Source: Fomes fomentarius (lineage: Eukaryota; Basidiomycota; Agaricomycetes; Polyporales; Polyporaceae). From it: a stretch of DNA of 64,000 nucleotides. Of this stretch, positions 1 to 11,799 are shown in pieces. The notes below the pieces were generated by a model that was not told the origin of the DNA, made no database searches, and worked only from the letters and a program-made list of their open reading frames with translations. Position 1 is the first letter of the stretch, and each line of letters starts with the position of its first letter. The translations under genes and the position numbers were made by a program. The stretch covers positions 1,612,001-1,676,000 of the forward strand of contig JABYQN010000006.1 of NCBI GenBank assembly GCA_022606135.1. Direction: 5' to 3'.

Positions 1-1030
1 GTCCCCATGTCAGCGCACTTGCTCCGTCTTAGTTGGCGATCGAATCCGCCGTTCATTCGAATTTGGGCTTGAACTCAGCTCGGCCACATTTACTCGGGTG
101 CCTAGCACGCCTCGTGTTCGTGTCCGTCGCTTATTACATCTGGCTGAAGCTAATTGCGCCTCGGTCACGATCTGAGATGGCGCATACGGGTGTAACCGTA
201 GATCCAATCCAATCGGACTCTCTGAATTCGACAATCCAATGCGACGCGTCGTATTCGCGCCTCAAACTACTCTACAGTTTTACAACACCAACGGGATGAC
301 CAGGATCTCAGGCTCTAGGAAGTACGATGACGATAGAATATTGTCCACCGTCGAGACAGGGCTCCGAGGCATAACTTAACAAAGCTGACCAAACAGAGCC
401 CAACGCACAGGATGCACCCCCGCTTTGTCCGCACCGGATCGTCGACGGCCGGATTTGCAGCGAGCTCGAGGGTTCGCTCGTCCTCGCAATCGCTGGACGT
501 CTGGGCAAACTTGGTCATCAATCATATTGCTAGCAACCCGCCGCGGGTGCAGTGAGTCTGGACCAGGAGCAGCGAAGCAGCGCAGGAAGATCATGACGCG
601 CTCCGAAGGCTTGGCAGTGCGAGTCCTCCCATGTAGAATGAGAAGCTCGCTGGGCGTAGAGAGGGACGCGGGCCGCACAGCGGACAGCGTCCGCTCTGCA
701 CGGAAGGGCCAAGGGCCGCAGTGCGAGCTGGGCCAATGGCGGACGGCCAACAAGAGGCGCGTCAGAGCACGAGAACACGAAAACACGGGAGCACGAGCAC
801 GAGAAGCGTTGTGCTCAGACTCAGAGGCGCGGAGGAGCGGGACATGGGAGAGCGAGGGAACGAGGCCCGCGATCAAGATTCGCTTCATGAGTCCTGACGG
901 CGATATGTCGACAGTCGATGTGTGGGGATACAGCGGGTATTCTTCGTCTTCGTGTGCACTCTCCCACACCGAGCGAGCCCTGCATGGACCGCAGAAGAAC
1001 CTGCGTTAAGAAGAGAACATCCGGGCGCGT

Positions 1031-1509
1031 GTGTCAGAGCCTTGCGTTTGTGGTCGGATCTGGATTTCTGGATGCCAGTGCATATATGTCCTGGGTGGGG
1101 TAAAGATGCTGCGCGGGAGTGCAACGGGCAATGTGCGATGTTATCAGAGCCGTCATCGCGCATCTCGCCATGACCTCGAAACGCCTCAAGGCTTCCAAGA
1201 AGAGTCGGAAGTTCAGTATATTGAATTCAATGACGGGCGCGGGCGCTCGATTGTACTCCGCGACGGGGTGGTGAAGATGGCGAAGATGGCGAAGATGGAG
1301 GGCTGATATTATTTGGAGACCAAGAATATGGTCGGCTAGACAGCGATGGGACCCGGTATCGCGTCAAGAATGTGTCATTGACCGAGTCCGAGCTGGTTGC
1401 CGTAGCCGCCCGCTCGTTGGTCGGTATTGATGGTGGAGTGCTGCATATGATGTGGGGCCTGCACATCTTGTGCTGGCAGCGGGCTGGCATGGTGCCGGTA
1501 GAATCATGA
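1031..1509 (+). other. Possible broken or partial coding region
   Basis: Two plus-strand frames abut here. One runs to a stop at 1304-1306. Another is open from 1231 to a TGA at 1507-1509. Both look protein-like where they meet: the first contains YIEFNDGRGRS, the second DGTRYRVKN and LTESELVAVAARSLVG. The switch falls in the GAAGATGGC triplet-type repeat near 1261-1300. The change of frame is in the same direction (one base missing) as the breaks in three other genes of this window. No family was recognised and no upstream exon could be placed, so this may equally be chance. Confidence 0.2.
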
Positions 1510-2384
1510 ATGGTTGCTTGAGCTATTAGGCGACCGGCTATTATGGTAATTTTGCTTTAAATGTGGTTTGCGAGGAAGACGCGGCGATGATAAGTGTGTC
1601 TTGAGATGAGTACTAGTCGCCTGTGTTAACATAAACACGTTGTACTAGGTTCACAGGGAAGGGTGCTAGCCGTTGGCTTATCTAGACACGCGCAGTAGCT
1701 GCGTTGGCATTGTGGGCGCGTCGGCAGCAAGGGTCTTACGAACAGGGAGTACGATAATACTACAAGAAGTTTAGTGGCACAGGAACCGATAGTTGAGGGA
1801 GTGGGAGCAAGAAGACTCGGGATCCGAGTACAGGCAAGATGGAGGCAGGCGGATGTCCGAGAGAACGGGGGGGGCGAGGCGATCGATTGCGTGAGGAATT
1901 GAGCGATGGATGGATGAAAGGCACGGTGGAAACGAACGTGCTGATGGTTGGAGGGAGCGCGAAGAACGAGAGGGCTAAGCGGAGACGACGGGGCGACGGG
2001 AGAGAATGTTTGTAGGTGCGATTGCCGAGGAGGGCAGTGGGGGCGCAGCGGACGAGCATGAGGGATGTCAGGATTGTCAGAGAGGTAACATTGATGAGAG
2101 ACATCACCGGACCAGTGGGACCGCGATGAAGACGTACAGAGACGTAAATACAGAGGAGAGAGAGGCGCTGAGGGAAGGGACGAGGAGGAGGAGGAGGGGG
2201 CAAGGAGGGGCAAGGGCGAGCAGGGACCGTGAGCGTGGCCATGTGGCGCGCTCTGGCTGGTTAAAAGGCTAAACGGTGGCAGACAGGGCCGGGGATCTGC
2301 AGCCTGGGCCCCTGTGTTGTGAGCAACGAAACTGTGACCACGCCAGATCAAGGCAAGTGGCAACCACTCGCCCTCCGGTTATTA

Positions 2385-2501
2385 CCCTCCCTCCCCTTAG
2401 ACGACCGCCCTGCCGCCTTCATAACTCTTCCGCCCTCCATCTCTTTTCCTCTCCCTCCTCCTCCCTCGCCCCCCGCCACCCCCGCTCTTCCTTTCCCCAC
2501 C
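2385..2501 (+). promoter_or_regulatory. Pyrimidine-rich leader before the Rheb start codon
   Basis: About 115 nt immediately upstream of the ATG at 2502 are almost entirely C and T on the plus strand, ending in TTTCCCCACC before ATG. CT-rich stretches just upstream of start codons are common core-promoter/5'UTR signatures of highly expressed filamentous fungal genes. No TATA box is evident. Confidence 0.4.
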
Positions 2502-3415
2502 ATGCCCGGCGACATCCTCAACAAAAGGAAGATTGCCGTTCTTGGTTCCCGCTCAGTCGGTGAGTCCCACGGCCCCTGAACTCCCCACCACCCCTGCTCA
2601 CGGTCCGCCCCTCCCCTCCGTCCCGGCGCGCGCCCCCCCGCTGCAGGGAAGTCATCGCTCGTTGTTCAGTTCATCGAGAACCACTTCGTCGAGTCCTACT
2701 ACCCCACCATCGAGAACGTCTTCAACAAGACGGTCAACTACAAGGGAGTCGACTATGATTGTGACATCATCGACACCGCTGGGCAGGTACGTCTTCAAGT
2801 CCCCATTATACCTGTCCGCGCGCGCCCAGAACCAACATTCCTTCCTCGCGCTCGCAGGACGAGTACACAATTCTCAATAGCAAACACGCTATCGGCATCC
2901 ACGGCTATGTCCTCGTGTATTCCGTCACGAACCACAAATCCTTCGACATGGTCCACGTCGTGTACGACAAGATTATTAACTTCTGTGGGATGAACTCCAT
3001 TCCCTGTGTAATAGTAGGCTCCAAGATAGACCTGCAGAACAGGTAAGCATGGCACCTTCCTCGCGCTTGACCACCCACCACCTCCCTCCACCGTCAATTC
3101 GGTGACGGTGCTGGACCGCGCTTGACTTGTCGCCCACACTTTCGCTTTCCTCACAGACCGTCCAGACAGGTGCAAATTAAGGAGGGCCAGAAACTCGCGG
3201 AGGAGCTCGACGCTGCGCACATAGAGACTAGCGCGAAGCAGAACATCAACGTTGGTATGTGTCATGTCCCCTCCATTCCATCCGGCCCGACGTCCTGACC
3301 ACCCTCGCTCCTCTTCCCCTTAGCGAAAGTGTTTGAGCTCTGCCTCGGTGAGATTGAGAAGCGCCAGCCAAGTAACAAGCAAGAGCCCCAGAGCACGATA
3401 TGCACCCTCATGTGA
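2502..3415 (+). CDS. RHB1: Rheb-type small GTPase (TOR pathway)
   Basis: Five exons (2502-2559, 2647-2786, 2858-3042, 3157-3254, 3324-3415) give a 190-residue protein, the usual Rheb length. The P-loop reads GSRSVGKSS; the Arg in the position corresponding to Ras Gly12 is a Rheb hallmark. The effector segment has YYPTIENVF, switch II has DTAGQDEY, and the guanine motif appears as VGSKIDL, with ETSAKQN as the G5 motif. The protein ends in the prenylation box CTLM; the terminal Met predicts farnesylation and membrane attachment. In the family, GTP-Rheb activates TORC1 (animals) or regulates basic amino acid uptake and growth (yeasts). All introns have GT-AG borders and the frame is intact. Confidence 0.96.
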
Positions 3416-5068
3416 ACAAGCTGCAGCGCGAGCCTCGAGACCCCGCCCTTGTTATTCTTTCCCCCCGCAATCGCTCATAGAACACTCTGCATCTCTTGCA
3501 TACATCTCCATAATGGTCTGTAGCCCCGCCCTCGGTTCTCGGTGCATTATTGTCGCCGATCCTTCCGCATATAGGATCCTCGCCCTCCATTCTCCCCCTT
3601 CGCACTCCCTCACCCCCCTTCCTTCTCACCTTCTCAACCGCCTCGCCTTGTACCCCCATCGTCTGCATCAAGACTGACACATCGCTATCTTTGGGCTGCA
3701 GTTCTCACTTCTTGTATATCTGGACTTGTGACCGACATTCGCTCAGTCTCGCTCTCCGTCTCGTTTCCGTACGCGTTTCTCGGCCCCATTCTCTCTCTCT
3801 CTCCCCCTCACGCCATCTGCATCGCCATCGATTCATCCGCTTCCGTTTGTACAGTGTGTAGGATCCTCACCGCGTATCGTTGTTGTCTACTACCTTAACC
3901 CCCTCCCCGGGAATGCATTGCATACCTACAACTATGTACAGCTCTCCCCAGCGGCTCGTAATCCCCTCCTCATAAATATTGACTTACACGCCCCGCATCT
4001 CTTCCCTCACCCTCGGTCGCCTCAATTCCCAGTTTCTTTCCCAATCTCTCTCTGCTTCTCGTTCCGTGTCGGCGTCCGGACTTAGTGCAGCCTTCATACA
4101 CCCTTCCGAAAACGGACACCAGCGGCCGACGACGAATATTTATGTAACGTCAACACGTACTGTTGGTCGGCAACCGGTCAAGTCTCAAGATATATCCAGG
4201 CTGTGGGGACGTGATCACAGTCACACACCGTACACCGTACGCAATGTGCGAATGCGTGTGCGTGCGTGGTGCATGCCTCGCACCGAACGACTGGTCGACG
4301 TCAGCGACAATGGATCAAAGTCAAGCTCCGTGGTACGGTTCCTGAGCTCGCTCTACATGGATCGCAGGCTCGATGGCAATGCAGCATCCCAGATGCCGTT
4401 ACGGTCGCACAGGGGCACACCCTGTGCACGGACCTTAGCCTTCTTCGCGCGCCGTTCGCGAACGTAATGCTGTGGCCGTACTCCGACTGCGAGTCGTCGC
4501 GAGTCAGAGCCGGGACAGGCATGTCAATTCTACACTCGCGCTGGGGGGTTCTCACTTCTGACTAGCTAGGACTTTGAGCTACGCCACCTCGCTCGCTTTT
4601 TCTTGCACCCGGCTCATACAGGCGCACCGCGATGACTTCATTCTTCTCTTCTCCGGCATCACTGGCTTACCATGGCCGGTTGGCCTGTGGGGCGCGGGTC
4701 TGTAGCTAGACCCTTTGCAAGGTATGATTATATGACGCGTGGGCGGTTCGCTGGGTCTTTGACAGTACAAGTTCTGCACCCGCGTGAGTACGCGCGTCAA
4801 ATGTTGAGTGCAGGGGGGTCGCGGGCCAAGAGATGTAACTGGATGGACAAATACGGCGTGGCTAGATCCGTTCGAACTTCGCGCCGTTAGATCCGCTCCC
4901 ATTGTACAGTGCTAATGGTTTGGTTTCATTCTTGTTCTGCTTCTGCTTCTGCTTCTACGCCCGTCCCATCCACACTCGTCTCCCTAAACGCCAGAACAAG
5001 CCAGTTTCAAGCTCCAGGCCGGTCAGAATTCACACTGAGCCATAAGGCCGATAGTGCTGAGATGGCCC
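3416..5068. other. Convergent intergenic region, Rheb / beta-mannosidase
   Basis: About 1.65 kb between two convergent stop codons. It contains strongly CT-rich stretches (3540-3830) and a short run of TTCTGC-type repeats near 4931-4958. Open frames of up to about 160 codons are Ser-rich, have no recognisable domain and lack plausible splice continuation. I see no supportable gene. Confidence 0.5.
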
Positions 5069-8000
5069 TCATGCGGTGCCGTCCCCGAGGTAGCGCGCGA
5101 GCACTTTGCGCCCGGCGAGGCCCTTGACGTCCACCGTCTGCGGGTCGTCCGGCACGAGGTCGACGGCCTGGTCCGACCAGTCCGCGTCCGCGTCGCCCTC
5201 GGCGTCGAGAATGATGCCCTTGATGGGCCGCTTGGTAGAGAGCGTGACGCGCGAGCTGTCCGCGCTCGCCCCAGGGATCACCGCGATCTCGAGCCCGACC
5301 TCGTCGCGCGTGGGGAAGTGGATGTACTTGAACGGTTCCGGCCTGTGGGACCAGAGGGGAATTCGTGACCAACCAGCGTGATCGAAGGCCGTTAGAAATC
5401 GTGGTTTGCCACACATGTGCGGGAAGAGACGAAGACGAAGGAAGCGGCGTGCAACAAGTCAGATGATCCCGGGAGCGTGCAAAAGGAGAAGCTCGATTCA
5501 GCTGCGAATTCGGGGGAAGGTGTCTGGGAGGAAATACGCACCAATTCGAGTACCGCCCCAGGACGGATCCATCCTTGTCGAGCAGGCGCGCGGACACGAT
5601 GATCGTTCTGGGGACTTCGCTCAGCTTCGTGCGCGAGGGCTGGCCGGGGAGCGCGCCCTTCCAGAGCTCCGTGGCCGCGTTCGATGCGAGCACGACGTCC
5701 TGCGTGAAACGCTCTCGCCAGTCGACAGCGTCGAGGTCGAACGCGGTGACTTCGAGCGTGGCGGACTTTGCCTCGAGCGTGCTGTTCGTGCCCCAGATCT
5801 CGAGCACGGTCTCAAGGGTGAAGAACGCCGCGGACTTGTCGTCCGCGTATGTCTTCTTCTCCTTGCGCGTCATGCCGACGGTGTATGGCCGCAGCTCGCG
5901 CTTGATCGAGAAGTACGCCGGCTTGGGGCGGAGGAAGTAGTCCACGATCGCCCACGAAGTCACCGGCCAGCAGTCATTGATCTGTCATGTGGATCGCAAA
6001 TATTTGCAACGGGGAAAGGGGTGAAGGTGGACTGTCAGTACGGTGGCTTGTAGTCGTGCACGCCTCTCACGAGAGCCTCGAGAGCCGGTGAGGCAGGGCT
6101 TCTCGCAAGCGGTCGGTGGTTTGAACTTTGAACTTTGAACGCTCACCTGCCAGACGAGCGCGCCAGCTGTGTATTCCTTGCCTCTGCCCTTCCAGTTCCG
6201 CCGCCATAGCCGGTACGCAGAAGCCAGGGTCTCGGCCTGCATGACTTGCGTGTAATACACGTAACTGCACATGTTCCGCGTCAGTCAGTCAGACGGTCGC
6301 GTATCACGCATCACACATCGCAAGCCAACTGACCTCTCAATATCGAATGCATGCTTGAAGTTCTCCACCAGATACAGCTGGCAAGCGAAGCATAATCGGT
6401 CAAATGAACAACAAATACTCACACGAGTGAATGTGCAGCTTACCTCGATTCTGCGCTCGAAGCCATCGGCCTTGTTATGGTTGACATTCGTCCTTGCGAA
6501 TTGTTCAATCGGTACGTAAACTCTGGGACGGTACAAGCGGTGGGGCTCACCTCGACTGGGGGTACCGCTCGGCCTTGTCTCCGCCCAGCCAATAATCAAC
6601 GGTGCGAATGTTGGGATACCCTTGCCTGCACAAGATCCGAGGCGGTGAGTATTGGAACAGCTCAACAGAACATTGACTCACATGCCGAATTCGGAGACAA
6701 AGCGTCCCGCGAGAATGTCCCAGTTGTGCCAAGGCTCTTGGGATCCATGCCAGACGTTCCCTAGAGCATTCGGTCACCACTGCATGCGCAAGAAGCTCGC
6801 GAACATCGAGGTACCACTCACACTGGTGAAGGTCGCCGTAGTTCTTGTCGGTCGTGACCTTGCCAAACCCGCTGTACGGCGAACTGCGGTGGTAATGGAT
6901 ATCGCTTAGCCGTTCGACGACGGATGGAAGGATCCGTTCGTAGATGTATCGTGCGGGGAAATTGGTCTTCCTGAAATCAGACTTCTCGTCAGAGTAGTCG
7001 AGCTCTAGCTTGAGCGACTCGGCGACTTGATAATCTATGATTGTTCAATCGATCGATGTTAGCTTCTCCGCACTGTGGCCGCTGGTTCAAGCGGATCCGA
7101 AGGATGAATTAACACACCTTCGTTGTTGCCGGCTGAGTAAATCAGACAGGGTGAATAAATGGTGGAACGCTTCGAGACGCTCTGTAGCTTACCGAAGATC
7201 ACGAGTGAAGGGTGGTGTCTGAGCCTCTTCACATTCTGCTCGGCCTCGATCTCGACAGACTTGTTGAACGAGTCGTATGCCGGGTACTGTACGGAGTTAG
7301 CATGGCCCACGATCCACAATAGGAAGGGCCGTTACCTGACCACAGCCAAACATGAAGTCCTGCCACACAAGGATGCCAAGTTCTGCATGGGTTCTCAATG
7401 CATGCACCCCACGGTTTGGACAGCGCGGGACTTACCGTCGGCGATGTCGTAGAACACGTCCGGTTCATAGATTCCACCACCCCAGACGCGAATCATGTTC
7501 TGATTCCCGTCCACGAGGAGCTGTAGCCACTGTCGGTACTTGTCGGCGGTTAACCTTATACAACGCAGAACAACAGTCAGCTGGGCGAGAAGTAGTCGAA
7601 CCACTTGGGTTACCTGGTCAGGAAGGAGTCGGCAGGAATCCAGTTCGAGCCTGCGAGGGGCTGGCGTTAGGCGCAATCAATGGTGGTGCATTAATGAAAA
7701 GGTCCGCACCACCGCAAAATACCCTGATGTTGTTGATCTCGAACAGGAACGAGCGTCCTTCCTGGCCTTCCAGCTCATCCTGTACAACGACTGCTCTGCG
7801 GAAGGCGAACTTTTGGGTCCTCTTGTCCAACAATTTGCCATCCTACGCAAGCAAAATCTGTGAGCGATATCACTCCCATTGGCAATGAGCGTTGGACTTA
7901 CCTTGTCCTTGATATCGAGGTCTACCGAGTAAATTGGCTGTCTGCCATAACCAACGGGGTACCACAACTCAGGGACGCCAGGCGAGAGCCTGAAGTGCGC

Positions 8001-9127
8001 TTCAGCACGCTGGCTCTTGATGGGCAAATCGCTCTGCTCCACCACGACTTTGCCTTCAGAGTCTTTGACCCTGACACTTGCAATACTGTGATCTTCCCGT
8101 GAGAGCTCGAAGGCTATGTCGATCGTCGCTCCGAGCTCCACATTTACCCTTGGCCGGATATCAAGGTCGGCAATGCGCGTGGCATAGATCTCCAGGCGGA
8201 TAGGCTTCCAGGGACCAGCCGTCATGAGTACCGGGCCTGCATGTACCAATGAGTCATGGTTGCGTGCGATTCGCTACGAGACTAACCCCAGTCCCAGCCA
8301 TAACTACCAAATGATTAATCAAGTTGGAACAGTCAAGGGGACCAAGCGGACATACTTGTATTGCGCCTTTCGCACATGCAGGCGGCTCGAATCTCCGTTC
8401 CAGAGATTCAACTTGCCATGTTCCTTCTCGAGTTCTCGTCCCTGCACGATCCAATGAGACTCGTCTACTTAAGGCTATATGCGGTGCCTACCTTGCGGAA
8501 CGCACTCAAGAACGTCAAGAGCAAGGTGTTCTCGCCTGCTTTGACATGGTCCTTCACCGGAACGCGATGTGCGATGAACTGGTTCTCAGTCCTGGACAAC
8601 ATCAGTATGACTCGTGTGAAGGCCGACAAGGCGAGATACTGACTCGAGAATCTTCTGACCATTCTGTATGTCCCTTGTGTAAGTGAGTATGTTGTCCCAG
8701 GTAGTGACACTCACCAGCTCCACGAGGGCAAAGGTATCCAAACCGTCAAACACAAGATCGACGTTGTCGGAAGCAACCTCCGCATCGCTAACGGTGAAGG
8801 TGGTCCGGAAGGCCCATTCCACTTCGCCGATCCCTGCAAGACGCGCATTCCATTCAACACGACAAATGGAAGCCTTGTCTCCTATGAGACCTACATTGCA
8901 CATCCCATTCATGTAGCCCAACGAACTGCACGCCCACACTTGAGTCACACGCGCTCCTGTTGCTGAAGCGGACTCACCGGGTCAGAAATCTTCTTATGGC
9001 CCAACAACTCGACATGGACCGTGGTTGGGAAGCTCTGCACCGGCAGCCACTCGCCCTCCTTCGTGGCCTCACCGCCTCCGACTTGCGTGAACGCCCATCC
9101 GTCGTGCAGCTCTCTAGTCGTCGCCAT
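5069..9127 (-). CDS. Beta-mannosidase, glycoside hydrolase family 2 (B type)
   Basis: A many-exon gene starting at ATG 9127 with MATTRELHDGWAF and ending LGDGTA at 5069-5071. Order of features: N-terminal sugar-binding domain (FVGLHEWDV, DLVFDGLDTF, ALNG-type turn, NYGWDWGPVLMTAGPW), immunoglobulin-like domain, then the TIM barrel with WGGGIYE, LGILVWQDFMFGCGQYPAY, the acid/base motif GNNE on a 15-nt exon (7128-7142), WHGSQEPWHNWD and the nucleophile motif SEFGM. There is no signal peptide, matching fungal beta-mannosidase B, an intracellular enzyme removing beta-1,4-mannose from short manno-oligosaccharides and N-glycan fragments. In this genome it probably finishes hemicellulose mannan use. 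No frame break was seen across the exons checked. An intron starting next to 6147 carries a triple 7-bp repeat. Confidence 0.93.
6120..6140. repeat. Three perfect TTTGAAC copies in an intron
   Basis: Three tandem 7-bp units occupy 6120-6140, directly after the splice donor (GTGAGC read on the minus strand) of a beta-mannosidase intron. Probably a slippage-generated microsatellite. Confidence 0.9.
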
Positions 9128-9461
9128 CGTATGTCAGTGCTGAGTGTCGACGGTGAGATGATCGTGCGCGTCGAGCTCCCAACCTTGTTCGCCCAGCTAT
9201 ATAACGCAACTCGCAGAGGGGGGCCGTGCCGCGGACTGGCACAGTCACCAGACTGAGAAACAGGTGCAGCCGAGGTTACGCCGGCTGCTACTCAGATCGC
9301 GATCGGACTCGTTCCGGTTCTTCCGGAGGGTGCGGGCCTTGCCACCCGCCGGGTCTTCGTTTGGCAATCAACTATCAGGATATTAGATTTAGAAATACAG
9401 GAGGTATGCGATACGAAGACGTGATAGTGTACGGTCGTCCCAATCGTAATCGTGAGTTTGT
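9128..9461 (-). promoter_or_regulatory. Beta-mannosidase promoter with TATA element
   Basis: TATATA at 9198-9203 lies 71-76 bp upstream of the beta-mannosidase ATG (9127), a typical fungal spacing. The rest of this 334-bp interval is the 3' flank of the transporter gene and holds no further open frame. Confidence 0.5.
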
Positions 9462-11389
9462 TCACGACATGTAGCGGAAGCCCGCTGGCCTACCCTCTGC
9501 CTCTTCCTTCTTCTCGAGGTCTCGGTTCAGCTTCTCCAGGTGTCGCTTGAAAATATAGCACATGACAATGCACAACCCATTTGTTGAAATGCAGATCGCG
9601 TACGAATGTGCGTAGCTAGGGCCCCAGTTTTTAGGCCAGATGTACCTGTGGCATGACGTTAGCCCCGCAGGTTTGGGCCGCGCAGTAGATAGCATGAGAG
9701 AGAGGATGCTCACGATCCAGCGATGTTACCAAGCTGCGAGAACGCGTTGATGAACGCGAGTGCGACAGCACGTTTGGATGGCGGACGGGCGATTGAGTTG
9801 CTAACCCATGCAAGGAAGATGATGAATCCAGCATATGACTGCGCCATGAGGAACCTAGTAAACGTTGCGTCAGCTCAGCTCGCGGGAGAGCCCAGGGCTT
9901 TGAAAGCGGATCAACTTACAGTGAGATGTAGCGAGCAGCGAGGTTCATCGTCGAAATTGCGATTATGAAGCCGATGATGCCGAAAACGAGCGGAATCGCG
10001 ATGTGCCAGAATCGCTCGTGAGTACGATCGGAGTGTCTGGACATACTGAACGCGACGATAGTTGCGAATGCCCATGGAGGTGCGCAGAGCAAGAGGGTGA
10101 TGGTGGGGTTGTAGCCCATTGTAGCGCTGAGAGTCGGGAAGAACGCGTTGAACGAAAGCGAGATAACAAGGCTGGTCAACGCTAGTGCAAGCCACCAGAC
10201 CTTCCAGTCGGTGAGGGCTAGTTTGAAGCCGACAAAGCGTCCTTGCCCTTCGGCCTGCTCGTCGTCACCCACACCAACATCTTCCTCCATTCGCTTCTGC
10301 GCAAGGCGAACTTCCTCTGGAGATAGCCACGAGCGAGAGGTAGCGGGGAAGTCGGGGAGGATGAAGATGGCAATTATTGCGATAAACATGGTAAGTGCAC
10401 CCTCGATGTAGAAGAGCCACCTGTAACAAGAGACCTGTCAAACCTTCGTCATTTCTGATACTTCGCATACTCCGCTTACCTCCATGCCGCATGCCCAAGC
10501 TTGCCCTCCATGCCATTAAGGATACCAGACGCTATCAAAGAACCAAACCCGTTGCTGATGAGACTACCACAAGATAAGACAGCAGTGCGGACACCCAGTT
10601 CCGAACGCTTGTACCACTTCGAGAGCAGGAAAAGAGCACCGGGGAAGAACGCGGCTTCCACGAAACCGAGGAAGAAACGCGTAAGGAGGGCGCCGACGAA
10701 GCTAGCACGTCATCTTAGCATATCTCTTTTGACTGAGCTTCCAAAGACTTACTTATGCGTAATGCCGGTAAGAACAGAAATCAATCCCCACACAACCATA
10801 CAGCAAGGAAGATATATTGATGGCTTGCCTATCCAGTTCAGGAACATGTTCCTGCAGACGGCAGTGGTTACTAAAGTATGATTCATAAACTTCATAGCAG
10901 CACTCACGAGGGTATCTGCATAATGATGTATCCGACATAAAGAATACTCAGCAGAGTGTTGAATTCTTGATTCTTGAGCTTGAGGTCATCCTCGAAACCT
11001 CGTAGCCGGGCCGCGCTACGTTCAACGTGTCAATGTCTTCAATCTTGCATGCCAAGTCCATCCAGGTACTCACGAGGCGTTATTCCGATCAATCTAGTTC
11101 AGACGTTCATCAACACGCATACGCATTTCCAATTGAATGGCCACTCAGAACTCACATAGTTCAGGATGTAAACGACGATAAGAATGGACATGCGCGCATC
11201 GAGCTTGCGGAGAAGTTTCTTCTCGAGTTTCTTCCTCGCCTCATGCCCTCCAAACTCCTCGTCGCCCAAGTGCTGCGGGTCCGCCTCGATGTCGTACCCG
11301 TGGTGACGTTCATGCTGGTCGTGAAGCGTGTGGTCGTTGTGCTCGATGGCGGCGTCGACGGAGGTCTTTTCGATCGAGGGCGCAGGCAT
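9462..11389 (-). CDS. MFS transporter, anion:cation symporter (Dal5/Tna1-like) family
   Basis: Starts MPAPSIEKTSV at 11389 and ends GFRYMS. After an acidic cytosolic N-terminus comes EARKKLEKKLLRKLDARMS, the usual lead into helix 1, then IDRNNA, LSILYVGYIIMQIPS, GFVEAAFFPGALFLLSKWYKRSELG, LFYIEGALT, WKVWWLAL, RHSDRTHERFW and YIWPKNWGPSYAHS, in the order typical of fungal organic-anion/vitamin transporters of the ACS family, with 12 expected helices. Substrate cannot be told from sequence; relatives carry allantoate, nicotinate, pantothenate or similar anions at the plasma membrane. It is a clear paralogue of the divergent gene at 15170-17163. An in-frame Met further upstream exists, but the TATA element at 11482-11487 favours the start chosen. 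Confidence 0.88.
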
Positions 11390-11799
11390 GGTAGCACACG
11401 CGTCACAGCCAGGCAAGCAAAGTGCAGCAATGAGGACTCCGGAAGCAGGGAGACGGAACAACCATCACGTACGGGGAGCAGCTTATATGGGTTCAAAGAA
11501 CGGGCGCCTGAAAACAGCCTAAGAACAAACATCTGAGATGTCACCGTCCATAAGCGGCGGAGAGAAATCCGGGCAGCGGGGGGCTCAGGTTTTCCCGCCG
11601 CGTACCTCCTCGGAACGCGAATTCCTTTGACGGGGCGCTCGGGACCGGGACCGGCGATCCGTGTCTGTCCCTGCCGACCGTATCAGTCATAAAACTCTGG
11701 GAACTTCGTGGAGGCAGTGAGTCAGACACTGGAGTGCTCCAGTCCAAACAGCTTCAGAGTACTTGACATTCGAAAGCCCACACAAAACAGAACGTCCCG
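11390..11799. promoter_or_regulatory. Divergent promoter: MFS transporter / tRNA editing gene
   Basis: 410 bp separate two divergent start codons. On the minus strand TATAAG (11482-11487) lies about 95 bp upstream of the transporter ATG. No TATA element was noticed on the plus strand for the editing-protein gene. Confidence 0.4.

Larger units (their letters stand above)
1..2501. other. Gene-poor 5' region, no confident gene
   Basis: I could not assemble a convincing protein-coding gene in these 2.5 kb on either strand. Several open frames exist, but they are low in complexity (Ser/Pro/Leu-rich on the minus strand around 1626-2363) or overlap one another in different frames. The one patch with protein-like composition, 1031-1509, is listed separately. 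Confidence 0.5.

Noticed and set aside
376..1009. Overlapping open frames of nearly 200 codons on both strands
   Set aside because: Arg/Ser-rich composition, mutually exclusive, no recognisable motifs.
3979..4467. 162-codon plus-strand open frame 3' of Rheb
   Set aside because: Ser/Thr/Arg-rich, no known domain, in a convergent intergenic region.
4931..4958. TTCTGC repeats and other CT-rich stretches as transposon remnants or a centromeric repeat
   Set aside because: They are very short, simple-sequence tracts with no flanking duplication or transposase frame.
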